Notes: a model not told the origin generated them from the sequence alone. 64,000 nt of DNA from Marinobacter gudaonensis (GCF_900115175.1 NZ_FOYV01000001.1:868001-932000), one strand, 5' to 3'. Shown: positions 49,598-59,155, numbered from the stretch's first letter. Numbers and translations are program-made.

Positions 49598-51736
49598 TCA
49601 GCCGTAATGCTGCAACAGGCTTGGAACATCAATAATGAGTGCAATCCGGCCATCGCCCGTGATGGTCGCACCGGCCATGCCGGGGGTTCCCTGGAGGGCG
49701 CGGCCCAGCGGTTTGATAACCACCTCTTCCTGTCCGACCAACTGGTCAACCACAAAGCCAACCTGCTTGGTTCCCATGGCAACAATCACCACATGGGCGT
49801 TCTCCGGCACCTCCTGGGAAGAGCCGTTTCGAACCAGCCAGCGCTTGATGTGGAACAGCGGAAACACCCGCTCCCGAACCACGATGCACTCGCGACCATC
49901 GACGATGTTGGTCTTGGTCAGGTCCAGGTGGAAGATCTCCACCACGTTCACCAGCGGCAGGGCAAACGACTGGTCGCCCAGCATGATCATCAGGGTCGGC
50001 ATGATCGCCAGCGTCAGCGGTACCTTGATGACAATTCGCGAGCCCTTGCCCAGCTCGGACTCAACATTCAACTGCCCGTTGAGTTGGCCGATCTTGGTTT
50101 TCACCACATCCATGCCGACCCCACGGCCGGACACGTCGGAGATCTGTTCCTTGGTGGAGAAGCCGGCGGCGAAGATCAGATTGTAGCATTCGGTCCTGGT
50201 AAGCCGGTCTGCCGCATCCTGATCATAGATCCCCTTCTCCACGGCCTTGCGACGCAGGACCTCCGGATCCATACCGGCACCGTCGTCCTCAATGGAGAGC
50301 AGAATATGATCGCCTTCCTGCTCCGCTGACAGGGTGACCGTGCCCTGGCGAGGCTTGCCGGCCTTCTCTCGTACATCTGGCGACTCAATGCCGTGATCCA
50401 CTGAGTTGCGAACCAGGTGAACCAGGGGATCGGACAAGGCTTCCACCAGGTTTTTGTCCAGATCGGTCTCCTCTCCGTGCATGACCAGGTTGACCTCTTT
50501 TTTGAGGCTCCGGGCAAGATCACGCACCACTCGAGGGAACCGGCCAAACACTTTCTTGATCGGCTGCATGCGGGTCTGCATCACCGCCGACTGGAGATCG
50601 GTGGTCACCACGTCAAGGTTGGAAACCGCCTTGTGCATGTGTTCGTCTTCGCTTTCCGCACCCAGGCGCTGGAGTCGGTTGCGCACCAGTACGAGCTCGC
50701 CAACCATGTTCATGATGTCGTCCAGGCGCTTGGTGTCCACCCGAACGGTCGTCTCCGCCGCGGGGGCATTCTCGCGCGCCGGCATGGCGGGTGCAGCACC
50801 GCCCTTGGCTGCCGGTTTTTCGTCGGGCTTTGCGGGCCCGGCGGATTTGGCAGATTTGGGTTTGGCGGAATCAGGTTCCGCGGCTCGCGGCTTTTCCGGT
50901 TGCGCAGAACCGGCAGCCTTTCCGGCCGTAGGGCCACCACCTTTGCCGTGAAGGTCGTCCAGCAGTTTTTCGAACTCGTCGTCGGTAATCAGGTCGTCGC
51001 CGGATCCAGCCGGAGACTTGTCGGCGGCCTGGCCCCCGGCGTTTCCGGCTTGCTCCTGACCGCTTGAAGACTGCTCATCGGCTGCCGGAGCACCCGCAAA
51101 CTGACCCTTGCCGTGGAGCTGATCCAACAGCGCCTCGAACTCATCGTCTGTGATGTCGTCGTCGCCGGAAGCGTCGCTGTTCTTCTCATCCGCCTGTGCT
51201 TTTTCCGCAGTCGAGGCTTTCGGCTCATCAGCCAGCGCATCCAGCAACTGCTCGAACTCATCGTCGGTGATATCCCCGCCATCTTCAGCCGCTTCCGCGG
51301 TCTCCGTCGACTGGGCGGGCTGCGCCGGGGCGCCAGCGTCCTGGGATTCCGGCTGCGCAAACGCATCGAGGCGCGCAATCAGCTCGTCCGGGGCCGGGGT
51401 GAGCTCTTCGTGGTTGCGAACCTGCTCGAACATGGCGTTCACATGGTCCAGAGCTTCCAGAACCACATCCATCAGCTCAGAATCCACCTTGCGCTTGTGG
51501 TTACGCAGGATATCGAACACGTTCTCCGCCGAATGGCAGCAGTTCACCAGCGCCTCGAGCTGGAGAAAGCCGGCGCCGCCCTTTACGGTGTGAAAGCCAC
51601 GAAAGATGGCGTTGAGCAGATCACTGTCATCCGGATGTCGCTCAAGTTCTACCAACTGCTCTGACAGCTTCTCGAGTATTTCGCCGGCCTCCACCAGGAA
51701 GTCCTGCAAAATCTCTTCATCAGCATCGAACGCCAT
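49598..51736 (-). CDS. cheA: Chemotaxis histidine kinase CheA
   Basis: 712-aa kinase. The HPt domain has the phosphorylated His49 in FRGFHTVKGGAGF. Instead of a normal globular P2 domain, residues 130-325 are low-complexity and hold three copies of an acidic motif, ITDDEFE-x-LLD, at 156-166, 195-205 and 250-260. The dimerisation (P3) domain starts near 330, the ATPase (P4) has HLVRNSVDHGIE and DDGAGMD, and the C-terminal CheW-like P5 domain completes it. Similar CheA linkers in Vibrio contain the LID region that meets ParC/ParP. The repeated motif looks like the CheY-binding N-terminus of FliM. Confidence 0.96.
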   Translation of the reverse strand: MAFDADEEILQDFLVEAGEILEKLSEQLVELERHPDDSDLLNAIFRGFHTVKGGAGFLQLEALVNCCHSAENVFDILRNHKRKVDSELMDVVLEALDHVNAMFEQVRNHEELTPAPDELIARLDAFAQPESQDAGAPAQPAQSTETAEAAEDGGDITDDEFEQLLDALADEPKASTAEKAQADEKNSDASGDDDITDDEFEALLDQLHGKGQFAGAPAADEQSSSGQEQAGNAGGQAADKSPAGSGDDLITDDEFEKLLDDLHGKGGGPTAGKAAGSAQPEKPRAAEPDSAKPKSAKSAGPAKPDEKPAAKGGAAPAMPARENAPAAETTVRVDTKRLDDIMNMVGELVLVRNRLQRLGAESEDEHMHKAVSNLDVVTTDLQSAVMQTRMQPIKKVFGRFPRVVRDLARSLKKEVNLVMHGEETDLDKNLVEALSDPLVHLVRNSVDHGIESPDVREKAGKPRQGTVTLSAEQEGDHILLSIEDDGAGMDPEVLRRKAVEKGIYDQDAADRLTRTECYNLIFAAGFSTKEQISDVSGRGVGMDVVKTKIGQLNGQLNVESELGKGSRIVIKVPLTLAIMPTLMIMLGDQSFALPLVNVVEIFHLDLTKTNIVDGRECIVVRERVFPLFHIKRWLVRNGSSQEVPENAHVVIVAMGTKQVGFVVDQLVGQEEVVIKPLGRALQGTPGMAGATITGDGRIALIIDVPSLLQHYG

Positions 51737-51752
51737 GCGTTACCCTCTTTAA

Positions 51753-52547
51753 TCAGAAACCGAGACTGGACAACAGGTCGTCTACGTCGTCCTGCCCCGA
51801 AACTACATCTTCCCGCTCATGGGCCTTGATCTGGGGCCCGACACCCTGTTCCGCGGATTCCTGCCGCTCTTCAATCTGGTGGACAGTGCCCGTCAACTGA
51901 TCCACGTGGCTGGCCATGACCACCAGACTGAGCATCTGCTCTTCCACTTCCTTGACCAGAGCGGTGACCTTCTGGATTACCTGGCCGGTGAGATCCTGGA
52001 AGTCCTGGGCCAGAAGAATTTCCGACAGGTTGTTGTACATGGTGTCGGCGTCTGTCGCCATGCTGACAAAGAACCGGTCGATCCGTCCGTACAGCTCCCG
52101 GAATTCCGCCGGCTGCATCTCCCGACGACGCAGGCGCTGCCATTCATCGCGAAGCGACGAGGCTTCATCCCGCAGGGCGTTGGCCACCGGCATGGTCTCT
52201 TCTACCAGGTCCATGGTGCGGTTGGCCGCCTCGCCGGTCATCTGCACCACGTACTCAAGCCGGTCGGAAGCGTCTGTCATTTTGGACAAGGCTTCCTGCT
52301 GCTCGGCATTTCGGGGATCTATCTGGAAGTTCCGGATAGCTTCGTGCAGGCTTCGGGTCAGCCGACCGACCTCCCGATACAGACTCTGATCGCGAACCTC
52401 GCTGAGTTCATTGATCAGGGTCATGGCCTTGGCATAATCACCGGCGCTAACGCTCTCCGCCAGCTCGGCCGCCTGCCGCTCGAGTTTTTCCGTCACCTCC
52501 GGTTCCAGGCCCCGATGGTTCTGTTTGCTATCGCTCATGAGAGCCAT
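51753..52547 (-). CDS. cheZ: CheY-P phosphatase CheZ
   Basis: 264-aa, nearly all-helical phosphatase. The four-helix-bundle core includes AQDFQDLTGQVIQKVTALV, which carries the catalytic Gln of CheZ. The extreme C-terminus DDVDDLLSSLGF is the standard CheY-binding peptide. An AGAGG site precedes the ATG; a second ATG three codons later is possible. It follows cheY after 11 bp. Confidence 0.95.
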   Translation of the reverse strand: MALMSDSKQNHRGLEPEVTEKLERQAAELAESVSAGDYAKAMTLINELSEVRDQSLYREVGRLTRSLHEAIRNFQIDPRNAEQQEALSKMTDASDRLEYVVQMTGEAANRTMDLVEETMPVANALRDEASSLRDEWQRLRRREMQPAEFRELYGRIDRFFVSMATDADTMYNNLSEILLAQDFQDLTGQVIQKVTALVKEVEEQMLSLVVMASHVDQLTGTVHQIEERQESAEQGVGPQIKAHEREDVVSGQDDVDDLLSSLGF

Positions 52548-52558
52548 CCGACCTCTGG

Positions 52559-52942
52559 TTACTGGATTCTTTCAAAGATTTTCTCAATCTTTTCCTTAAG
52601 CACTGCGGCAGTAAACGGCTTGACAACATACCCGTTTACGCCCGCCTGGGCAGCGGCCACAATCTGGTCCCGCTTGGCTTCCGCGGTAACCATCAGCACC
52701 GGCAGGGTCTTGAGATTTTCATCGGCCCTGACCGCCTTCAGGAGATCAAAACCGGACATGCCGGGCATGTTCCAGTCAGTCACCAGAAAATCGTATTTAC
52801 CGCTTCTGAGCATCGGCAGCGCGGTGTTGCCGTCGTCCGCTTCATCCGTGTTGGTGAAGCCGAGATCACGCAGCAGGTTCTTGATGATCCGTCGCATTGT
52901 GGAAAAATCGTCCACAATGAGGATTTTCATGTTCTTGTCCAA
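52559..52942 (-). CDS. cheY: Chemotaxis response regulator CheY
   Basis: 127-aa single receiver domain that binds FliM when phosphorylated. It has [10 protein letters not shown], phospho-acceptor Asp56 in [11 protein letters not shown], the switch Thr in MVTAE and Lys in YVVKPF. I accept a TTG start at 52942, because GGAGG lies 5 nt upstream of it; the ATG four codons later would be too far from that site. A sigma-70-like promoter is found in the 160-bp gap to fliA. Confidence 0.96.
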   Translation of the reverse strand: MDKNMKILIVDDFSTMRRIIKNLLRDLGFTNTDEADDGNTALPMLRSGKYDFLVTDWNMPGMSGFDLLKAVRADENLKTLPVLMVTAEAKRDQIVAAAQAGVNGYVVKPFTAAVLKEKIEKIFERIQ

Positions 52943-53021
52943 TGGGACCTCCAGTTAGTAACACCCGGAATTCGTTTGACCTATCTGCTCGAAGTCTAGC
53001 AGGCCGCTGTTTTAACCGCTT

Positions 53022-53049
53022 ATTGTCAGTCCTTTACCACGGTTGTAAA
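53022..53049 (-). promoter_or_regulatory. Possible promoter of the cheY-cheZ-cheA group
   Basis: Minus strand TTTACA (53049-53044, 5 of 6), 16-nt spacer, GACAAT (53027-53022, 4 of 6), about 80 bp before cheY. A 6-bp inverted repeat CTTTAC/GTAAAG overlaps the -35 and could be an operator. Evidence is only motif-level. Confidence 0.35.
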
Positions 53050-53102
53050 GCGTCGGTTACCAAAAACTACAGTCTGCCTGAGTGCGGACACACGGCGCGC
53101 GC

Positions 53103-53846
53103 TCAGCGACCGGCACCCTGGTGCCAGTCCGACAACCGGCTTCTCAGTCGCAGCGCAGCCTGGCTATGAATCTGGCTGACCCGGCTCTCACTGACCCCGA
53201 GCACCGCACCGATCTCCTTCAGGTTCAGCTCTTCCTGGTAGTACAGGCTCAACACCAGCTTCTCGCGCTCCGGCAGATCCTCAATTGCCTCAGCCAGACT
53301 GCGGCGGAAAGCATCCGATGACAGCCCTTCCAGGGGATTGTCCTGGGTCTCTGTCTCTTCTATCGGCAGCTCCCCGGATTCATTGAGCTCATCGAGACTA
53401 AAAAGTCGGCCACTGTTGGCGTCGGAAAGGTATGAATGGTATTCAGCCAGGCCCATGCCCAGCTCATCGGCGACTTCAAGGTCGGTCGCCTCACGACCAA
53501 GACGGTCTTCAACGGCCTTGATGGCCTGGGAGATTCGGCGGGCATTCCGGTGCACAGAGCGTGGCACCCAGTCGCCCTTGCGGATCTCATCCACCATGGC
53601 ACCCCGGATGCGGATACCGGCGTAGGTTTCAAAGGTGGCACCGCGGGTGGAGCTGTAGCGCTGGGCCGCCTCAAGCAGCCCGATCATGCCGGCCTGCATC
53701 AGGTCTTCCAGTTGTACAGAGGCTGGCAGCCGCGCCATCAGGTGCAGGGCGATTTTCTTCACCAGGGGCGCATGCTGTTCCACAAGCTGGGAGGGCCTCT
53801 GGGTGCCAGACTGGTTGTAGATACCGAGGTTGTTCGCCAATGCCAT
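53103..53846 (-). CDS. fliA: Flagellar sigma factor FliA (sigma-28)
   Basis: 247-aa RNA polymerase sigma factor for late flagellar and chemotaxis genes. Region 2 contains VEQHAPLVKKIALHLMARLPASVQLEDLMQAGMIGL and FETYAGIRIRGAMVDEIRKGDW; region 4 ends with LPEREKLVLSLYYQEELNLKEIGAVLGVSESRVSQIHSQA. I start it at the ATG at 53846, 29 bp after flhG; this gives the same length as P. aeruginosa FliA, while earlier in-frame starts would overlap flhG. No clear Shine-Dalgarno precedes it, so translation may depend on flhG. Confidence 0.95.
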   Translation of the reverse strand: MALANNLGIYNQSGTQRPSQLVEQHAPLVKKIALHLMARLPASVQLEDLMQAGMIGLLEAAQRYSSTRGATFETYAGIRIRGAMVDEIRKGDWVPRSVHRNARRISQAIKAVEDRLGREATDLEVADELGMGLAEYHSYLSDANSGRLFSLDELNESGELPIEETETQDNPLEGLSSDAFRRSLAEAIEDLPEREKLVLSLYYQEELNLKEIGAVLGVSESRVSQIHSQAALRLRSRLSDWHQGAGR

Positions 53847-53875
53847 GTATCCGGTGTTGTTTGACAGGATCCGAT

Positions 53876-54688
53876 TCAGACTTCGACGAGCCGCTCCACA
53901 AAAAATTCCAGATGTCCCCGGGGTGAAGACGGCAGCGGCCAATTGTCCACTTTGTCCGCCAGTGCCTTGATGGCCAGGGACGCCTTGGCCCGGGGGTAGG
54001 CATCCAGTACCGCTCGCTGTCGCTGAACCGCTTTTTTCACAGCTTCATCGTAGGGCACTATTCCCACATATTGTAGCGCTACATCAAGGAAGCGCTCGGT
54101 AACACGGGTCAGTTTTTCGAACAGGTGGCGTCCTTCCTGCTCGTTGCGCACCTGGTTGGCGAGGATGCGGAAGCGGTTGGTGCCGTAGTCGCGGTTCATC
54201 AACTTGATCAGTGCGTAGGCATCTGTGATGGAAGTGGGCTCATCACAGACCACCAGCAGCAGTTCCTGGGAAGCCCGCAGAAAACTCACCACCGATTCGG
54301 AAATGCCGGCGGCGGTATCGACAATCAATACGTCAATCTGGTCGCCCAGCTCACTGAAGGCATTGATGAGCCCGGCATGCTCCATGGGGGTTAGCTGGGT
54401 CATCCGCTGGGTACCCGAGGACGCGGGGACAATCTTGATACCCCCAGGGCCATTCACCAGCACATCTTTAAGATCGCACTCTCCGGCCAGCACGTCCTGG
54501 AGATTCCGGTTCGCGGTAATGCCCAGCAGTACGTCGATATTAGCAAGGCCCAGGTCGGCATCCAGAAGCACTACCCTGCGCCCTTTCTGGGCTAGCGCTA
54601 TGCCAAGGTTCACCGACACGTTGCTCTTGCCGACACCACCTTTGCCGCCTGTCACCGCGATCACCTGTACCGGATGTGCTTTGCTCAT
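53876..54688 (-). CDS. flhG: Flagellar number regulator FlhG (FleN)
   Basis: 270-aa MinD/ParA-type ATPase that limits flagellar number; in Pseudomonas (FleN) it binds and restrains the activator FleQ. The deviant Walker A is GGKGGVGKSN (residues 14-23), followed by LLDADLGLANIDVLLG and VDTAAGISESVVSF. It sits between flhF and fliA, the usual order for polar flagellates. The ATG is 82 bp after the flhF stop. Confidence 0.95.
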   Translation of the reverse strand: MSKAHPVQVIAVTGGKGGVGKSNVSVNLGIALAQKGRRVVLLDADLGLANIDVLLGITANRNLQDVLAGECDLKDVLVNGPGGIKIVPASSGTQRMTQLTPMEHAGLINAFSELGDQIDVLIVDTAAGISESVVSFLRASQELLLVVCDEPTSITDAYALIKLMNRDYGTNRFRILANQVRNEQEGRHLFEKLTRVTERFLDVALQYVGIVPYDEAVKKAVQRQRAVLDAYPRAKASLAIKALADKVDNWPLPSSPRGHLEFFVERLVEV

Positions 54689-54770
54689 ACTCGTTTTTGT
54701 CTCTCGCCACGTTTAACCGGGTCTTGTGTGTCCGGACACCTGCCACGCATCCGATGACAGGTCTCAATCT

Positions 54771-56069
54771 TCAGGCGCCCTCAGCAACCGCCTGCTGTCG
54801 CTGCAGGGCTTTCAGGCGATCGACTGCCAGCCGCACCAACGGAACGGCCTGGGCATGGTGCAGATCTTCCGGAATCTTCTGCCCGTCAGTGTAATAGGCC
54901 ACGGGCAGGCCGGTTTCCATGACAAAGCCGAGAGATTCGCCGAGCGTCAGGGCCTCGTCTACCTTGGTCATCACACAGCCCGCAAGATTTGCCATCTTAT
55001 AGCAATGCCACACGGATTTCATGATCCGCGGTTGACTGGTCGCCGACACCACGAGGTGCGTGCGGACATTGTGGTGGCTTTGGGCGAGTTCAGCCAACTG
55101 TTCCTGATAGCCCTTGTCAGAACTGGTCAGCCCGGCAGTGTCAATGAGCACCAGGTGTCGGTCGGAAAGCTCGTCAAGAATATCGTCAAGGCTGTGGCTC
55201 TCATCCACCACCCGCACCGGAACGTTCAGGATGCGGCCAAACACGAACAGCTGCTCGTGGGCGGCTACCCGGTAGCGGTCCGTGGTAACCAGCGCGACCG
55301 CGTCCGAGCCATGCTTGAGCACATAGCGCGCCGCCAGTTTTCCGATCGTTGTGGTCTTGCCGGAACCGGTGGGGCCTACGAGAGCGAACACGCCGCCCTG
55401 GTCCAGCCACTCGGTCCGCGCTGTGCGTACGCCGGTGCACAGCATCTTGAGGGACTGTTTCCAGCCGTCCTCCAGACGTCCGGCCTTGTGCCGTCGGGCA
55501 ATGGACACTGCCAGCTCGTTGCCAAGACCGAACTCCTGCAGCCGTTCCGCCAGCCGTTGCTGGACGGCGCTGGTGGCCGATGGCTCAGACGGGGACTGGG
55601 GCTTTTGCCCCTGCATGAGATCGCGCAGCGAGCTGATCTCGGCGCGCATCTGCGCCAGCTCATCAGAATAGGCCTCACCTGCACGACCAATCGACGGTGC
55701 CCGGACATCCGCCTGCTCGTCCACCGTCTGCTGGATGTCTGAAAACGATGCCCGGGCGTAACCGGCACCCTGCCCGGCCCGCTTCTCCCGAACCTCGCGA
55801 ATCCGATCGCGGGAGCGGCTCAGCTCGTCCTCGAGCCGACGGTGCTGGTCGGCCTGCAATTCAGCCAGCCGGGAGCCATTGGTGGCTTCCTCTGCACGGC
55901 TTCCCAGCCGCTGACGCGCCATATTTTCGTCGTAGTCCAGTGCCGTCACAATTTCGACACCACCGTCCACGCGCCGGTTGGAAAGAATGACGGCGTCCGG
56001 CCCCATCTGTTCACTGACCTGTTTCAACGCCTCTGCCATGGTCTGAGCAAAAAACCGTTTTACTTTCAT
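54771..56069 (-). CDS. flhF: Flagellar placement GTPase FlhF
   Basis: 432-aa SRP-family GTPase that recruits the first flagellar components to the pole. The N-terminal B domain starts MKVKRFFAQTMAEALKQVSEQMGPDAVILS. A charged linker (about 60-190) leads to the NG domains with P-loop LVGPTGSGKTTTIGKL near 226-241, then VTTDRYRVAAHEQL and IDTAGL. It works opposite FlhG, encoded next. Gap to flhA is 60 bp. Confidence 0.96.
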   Translation of the reverse strand: MKVKRFFAQTMAEALKQVSEQMGPDAVILSNRRVDGGVEIVTALDYDENMARQRLGSRAEEATNGSRLAELQADQHRRLEDELSRSRDRIREVREKRAGQGAGYARASFSDIQQTVDEQADVRAPSIGRAGEAYSDELAQMRAEISSLRDLMQGQKPQSPSEPSATSAVQQRLAERLQEFGLGNELAVSIARRHKAGRLEDGWKQSLKMLCTGVRTARTEWLDQGGVFALVGPTGSGKTTTIGKLAARYVLKHGSDAVALVTTDRYRVAAHEQLFVFGRILNVPVRVVDESHSLDDILDELSDRHLVLIDTAGLTSSDKGYQEQLAELAQSHHNVRTHLVVSATSQPRIMKSVWHCYKMANLAGCVMTKVDEALTLGESLGFVMETGLPVAYYTDGQKIPEDLHHAQAVPLVRLAVDRLKALQRQQAVAEGA

Positions 56070-56129
56070 GATGCCTTTTCCTCCACCGGCAACGCCGTTC
56101 CGGCGCCGTCCGTTCTGTCATCCGCGCCG

Positions 56130-58307
56130 TTACTGGCCAACGGACGCCACAATCGTAATCTGCTTGTTATCCGGTATTTCCTGGTAGGAGAGCACGTGCA
56201 GCCGCTCCACCCCGTAGCTGGCGAACTTCGCCAGCACCGGCCTCAGCGGGCCGGATACCAGCAGGATGGCCGGCTTGCCGAGCATCTCCTGGCGCTGGAC
56301 GCTGTCCTGCAACGAACGCTGGAGCTTCTCTACCATGTTCGGTTCCAGAACCAGGCCAATATCCTCCTGACCGCCGGATTGTTGACTCTGCTGAACAGAC
56401 TTCAGCAATAACTGTTCCAGGTCTGGATCCAGGGTGATCACCGGAATCTCCGATTCGTTGCCGCAGATGCTCTGGATAATCATCCTCCGAAGCGACTGGC
56501 GCGCCACGGTGGTCAGCAGCTTCGGATCCTGGCTCTTCGGATGCACGTTCACGATCGCCTCGGCGATGGAGCGCATGTCCCGGATAGGAACCTCTTCCTT
56601 CAGAAGGTTCTGCAGCACTTTCAGCAGCAGGCTTATGGACACCGTGGTCGGCACCAGCTCCTCCGCCAGTTTTGGCGATATCTTCTCCAACTGGTCGAGC
56701 CACTTCTGGACTTCTTCATGGCCCAGCAGTTCGTGGGCATGCTTCTGCAGCACCTGGTTGAGATGGGTCGCCACCACAGTACTGGCATCAACCACGGTGT
56801 ACCCGAGGGTCTGGGCCTGGTCCTTCTTGTCAGGCTCGATCCAGATGGCATCCAGCCCGAACGCCGGATCCTTGCCCTGGATACCCTCCACCTTGCCGAA
56901 CACCTGCCCCGGATCAATGGCCAGTTCCCGATCGGGATGAATCTCGGCTTCGGCGATGGTCACGCCCATCAGCGTGATGCGATAGACATTGGGCATCAGG
57001 TCGAGATTGTCCCGAATGTGAACTGACGGCATCAGGAAGCCCAGATCCTGCGACAGTTTCTTGCGGACGCCTTTAATGCGACTGAGCAGTTGGCCTCCCT
57101 GGGACTTGTCCACCAGAGGAATCAACCGGTAACCCACTTCCAGGCCGACAATGTCGACCGTGGCGACGTCATCCCACCCCAGCTCACGGGTCTCTCCCGG
57201 CGCCGGCAGTTGCCGCGCCTGATCGCCCCCGGCATCACCGCCCGGCGGAAGATCCCGGCCCGCAGGCCGCGGCGCACCGCCACCACCCCGCGCCGGAAAC
57301 GCGCCCTCTTCCTCCACGGTCTGGCGCTGGTGCTTCCAGATGTACCAGGCGGCGCCGGCGGCCAGTGCCCCCAACCCCAGGAAGGCTACGTGGGGCATGC
57401 CGGGAATCAGGCCGAGGATGATCAGGATGGCGGCGGCGATGGACAGCGCCTTGGGCGCGCTGAACATCTGCTGGAGGATCTGCCCGCCCATGTCCTGGCT
57501 GGAAGTGACGCGGGTTACCATGATCGCCGCCGAGGTGGACAGCAGCAGCGACGGGATCTGGGCGACCAGACCGTCACCGATGGTCAGCAGCGCGTAGCGC
57601 TCCATGGCCAGGCCAAAATCCAGACCGTGCTGGAGCATACCAATCGCCACACCGCCGACGATGTTGATGAACAGAATGAGCAGGCCGGCAATGGCGTCGC
57701 CTTTCACAAACTTGGAGGCACCGTCCATGGAGCCGTAGAAGTCCGCCTCCTGGGCAATCTCGGCGCGCCGGTGTTTGGCTTCGTCCTGGTTGATCAGGCC
57801 TGCGTTGAGGTCGGCATCAATGGCCATCTGCTTACCAGGCATTGCGTCCAGGGTGAAGCGGGCACTTACCTCGGACACACGGCCGGCACCCTTGGTGACC
57901 ACCAGGAAGTTGATGATCATCAGAATGGCAAACACCACCAGACCCACGGCGTAGTTGCCGCCAATCAGGACCTCACCGAAGGACTCGATGACCTTACCGG
58001 CCGCATCCCCGCCCTCATGGCCGTTCAGCAGCACGATCCGCGTGGAGGCCACGTTCAGGGCCAGACGCAGCAACGTGGCCACCAGCAGCACCGTGGGAAA
58101 GGAGGCAAATTCCATGGGCCGGAGCGCGTACACGCACACCAGCAGGATGACGATAGACAGCGTGATATTGAAGGTAAAGAACACGTCCAGCAGGAACGCG
58201 GGCATGGGCAGGATCATCATGCCCAGCAATCCCATCAGCATGAGGGGAACGCCGATATTGCCTCGCGTCAGGGATTTGACGTTGTTAAGGACCAAAGCTC
58301 TGTCCAT
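56130..58307 (-). CDS. flhA: Flagellar export gate protein FlhA
   Basis: 725-aa membrane protein of the flagellar type III export gate. About eight helices occupy residues 20-335, with the conserved FHIPEP-type stretch represented by SARFTLDAMPGKQMAIDADLNAG. The linker near 340-385 is unusually Gly/Pro/Arg-rich. The cytoplasmic domain (about 390-725) docks chaperone-substrate complexes and ends in the switch region. The expected partners flhB, fliR, fliQ and fliP lie 3.3 kb to the right, beyond an inserted plus-strand cassette. A sigma-54 promoter precedes it. Confidence 0.97.
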   Translation of the reverse strand: MDRALVLNNVKSLTRGNIGVPLMLMGLLGMMILPMPAFLLDVFFTFNITLSIVILLVCVYALRPMEFASFPTVLLVATLLRLALNVASTRIVLLNGHEGGDAAGKVIESFGEVLIGGNYAVGLVVFAILMIINFLVVTKGAGRVSEVSARFTLDAMPGKQMAIDADLNAGLINQDEAKHRRAEIAQEADFYGSMDGASKFVKGDAIAGLLILFINIVGGVAIGMLQHGLDFGLAMERYALLTIGDGLVAQIPSLLLSTSAAIMVTRVTSSQDMGGQILQQMFSAPKALSIAAAILIILGLIPGMPHVAFLGLGALAAGAAWYIWKHQRQTVEEEGAFPARGGGGAPRPAGRDLPPGGDAGGDQARQLPAPGETRELGWDDVATVDIVGLEVGYRLIPLVDKSQGGQLLSRIKGVRKKLSQDLGFLMPSVHIRDNLDLMPNVYRITLMGVTIAEAEIHPDRELAIDPGQVFGKVEGIQGKDPAFGLDAIWIEPDKKDQAQTLGYTVVDASTVVATHLNQVLQKHAHELLGHEEVQKWLDQLEKISPKLAEELVPTTVSISLLLKVLQNLLKEEVPIRDMRSIAEAIVNVHPKSQDPKLLTTVARQSLRRMIIQSICGNESEIPVITLDPDLEQLLLKSVQQSQQSGGQEDIGLVLEPNMVEKLQRSLQDSVQRQEMLGKPAILLVSGPLRPVLAKFASYGVERLHVLSYQEIPDNKQITIVASVGQ

Positions 58308-58392
58308 GCCGGAACCTTCTCCGATTGGCGGTGCCCGAAGGCGCTCTCAGGGTCGAAAATCTGACGCCGGGGCGTCGTTTCGGAGAGAAGCG

Positions 58393-58407
58393 GCAAGATC
58401 CGTACCA
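58393..58407 (-). promoter_or_regulatory. Sigma-54 promoter of flhA
   Basis: Minus strand TGGTACG-GATC-TTGC matches TGGCACG-N4-TTGC at 10 of 11 defined positions, with GG and GC exactly 12 apart. The start would be near 58381, about 75 nt before flhA. In Pseudomonas flhA is activated by FleQ with RpoN, which fits. I could not identify FleQ sites by eye. Confidence 0.68.
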
Positions 58408-58444
58408 CCCCGGGTATTTTTTCGGAATCACGCCGGCTCGCGAC

Positions 58445-58473
58445 CTGACTCGCTCCGCCAGATGCGGTATCCT
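58445..58473 (+). promoter_or_regulatory. Candidate promoter of upp-uraA
   Basis: CTGACT (4 of 6), 17 nt, TATCCT (4 of 6), 41 bp before the upp ATG. It lies back to back with the flhA sigma-54 promoter in a 207-bp divergent gap. The -10 is identical to that of ribE. Confidence 0.5.
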
Positions 58474-58514
58474 TGCGCCATTTGATCGACCACACTCAGA
58501 CCACAGGTGATCCC

Positions 58515-59153
58515 ATGCCAATCCACGAGGTAAAACACCCCCTGATCCGCCATAAGCTCGGCCTGATGCGCCGTGCGGACATCAGCACCAAGAATTTTCG
58601 TGAGCTGGCACAGGAAGTCGGCGCACTGCTGACTTACGAGGCCACCAAGGACTTCAACCTGCAGGAAAAGACCATTGAGGGCTGGGCCGGCCCGGTCACC
58701 GTGGAGCAGATCCACGGCAAGAAAATCACCATCGTGCCGATCCTGCGAGCCGGCCTGGGCATGCTGGATGGCGTGCTGAGCCTGATCCCGGTGGCCCGTG
58801 TGAGCGTCGTTGGCCAGATCCGCAACGAAGAAACCCTGGAAGCGAGTACCTACCTGGAAAAGCTGGTGGGCGAGCTGGACCAGCGCATGGCGCTGATCGT
58901 CGACCCCATGCTGGCCACCGGCGGCTCCATGATCTCCACGATCGATTTGCTGAAAAAGGCGGGCAGCACGGAAATCCGCGCGCTGGTACTGGTGGCCGCA
59001 CCGGAGGGTATCGAGAAAGTCCTCGAGAAGCATCCGGATGTGTCCATCTATACGGCCTCCGTTGACCAGCGTCTGAACGAGAAAGGCTATATTCTCCCGG
59101 GTCTCGGCGATGCCGGTGACAAGATCTTCGGCACCAAGCAGAAGGACGTATAA
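58515..59153 (+). CDS. upp: Uracil phosphoribosyltransferase
   Basis: 212-aa salvage enzyme making UMP from uracil and PRPP in the cytosol. It begins [19 protein letters not shown], close to E. coli Upp, and has the PRPP-binding loop [11 protein letters not shown] (130-140) and the uracil-binding C-terminal [15 protein letters not shown] precedes the ATG at 58515. uraA follows after 2 bp, the classic import-and-capture pair for uracil. Confidence 0.96.
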   Translation: MPIHEVKHPLIRHKLGLMRRADISTKNFRELAQEVGALLTYEATKDFNLQEKTIEGWAGPVTVEQIHGKKITIVPILRAGLGMLDGVLSLIPVARVSVVGQIRNEETLEASTYLEKLVGELDQRMALIVDPMLATGGSMISTIDLLKKAGSTEIRALVLVAAPEGIEKVLEKHPDVSIYTASVDQRLNEKGYILPGLGDAGDKIFGTKQKDV

Positions 59154-59155
59154 AT

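Noticed and set aside
57090..58364. 424-codon plus-strand frame opposite flhA
   Set aside because: Gln/His/Arg-rich translation typical of an antisense frame in GC-rich DNA; flhA is certain.
58308..58514. Mobile-element boundary at the left side of the upp-uraA cassette
   Set aside because: No inverted or direct repeat, transposase fragment or target duplication is visible on this side; only promoter-like sequences are seen.
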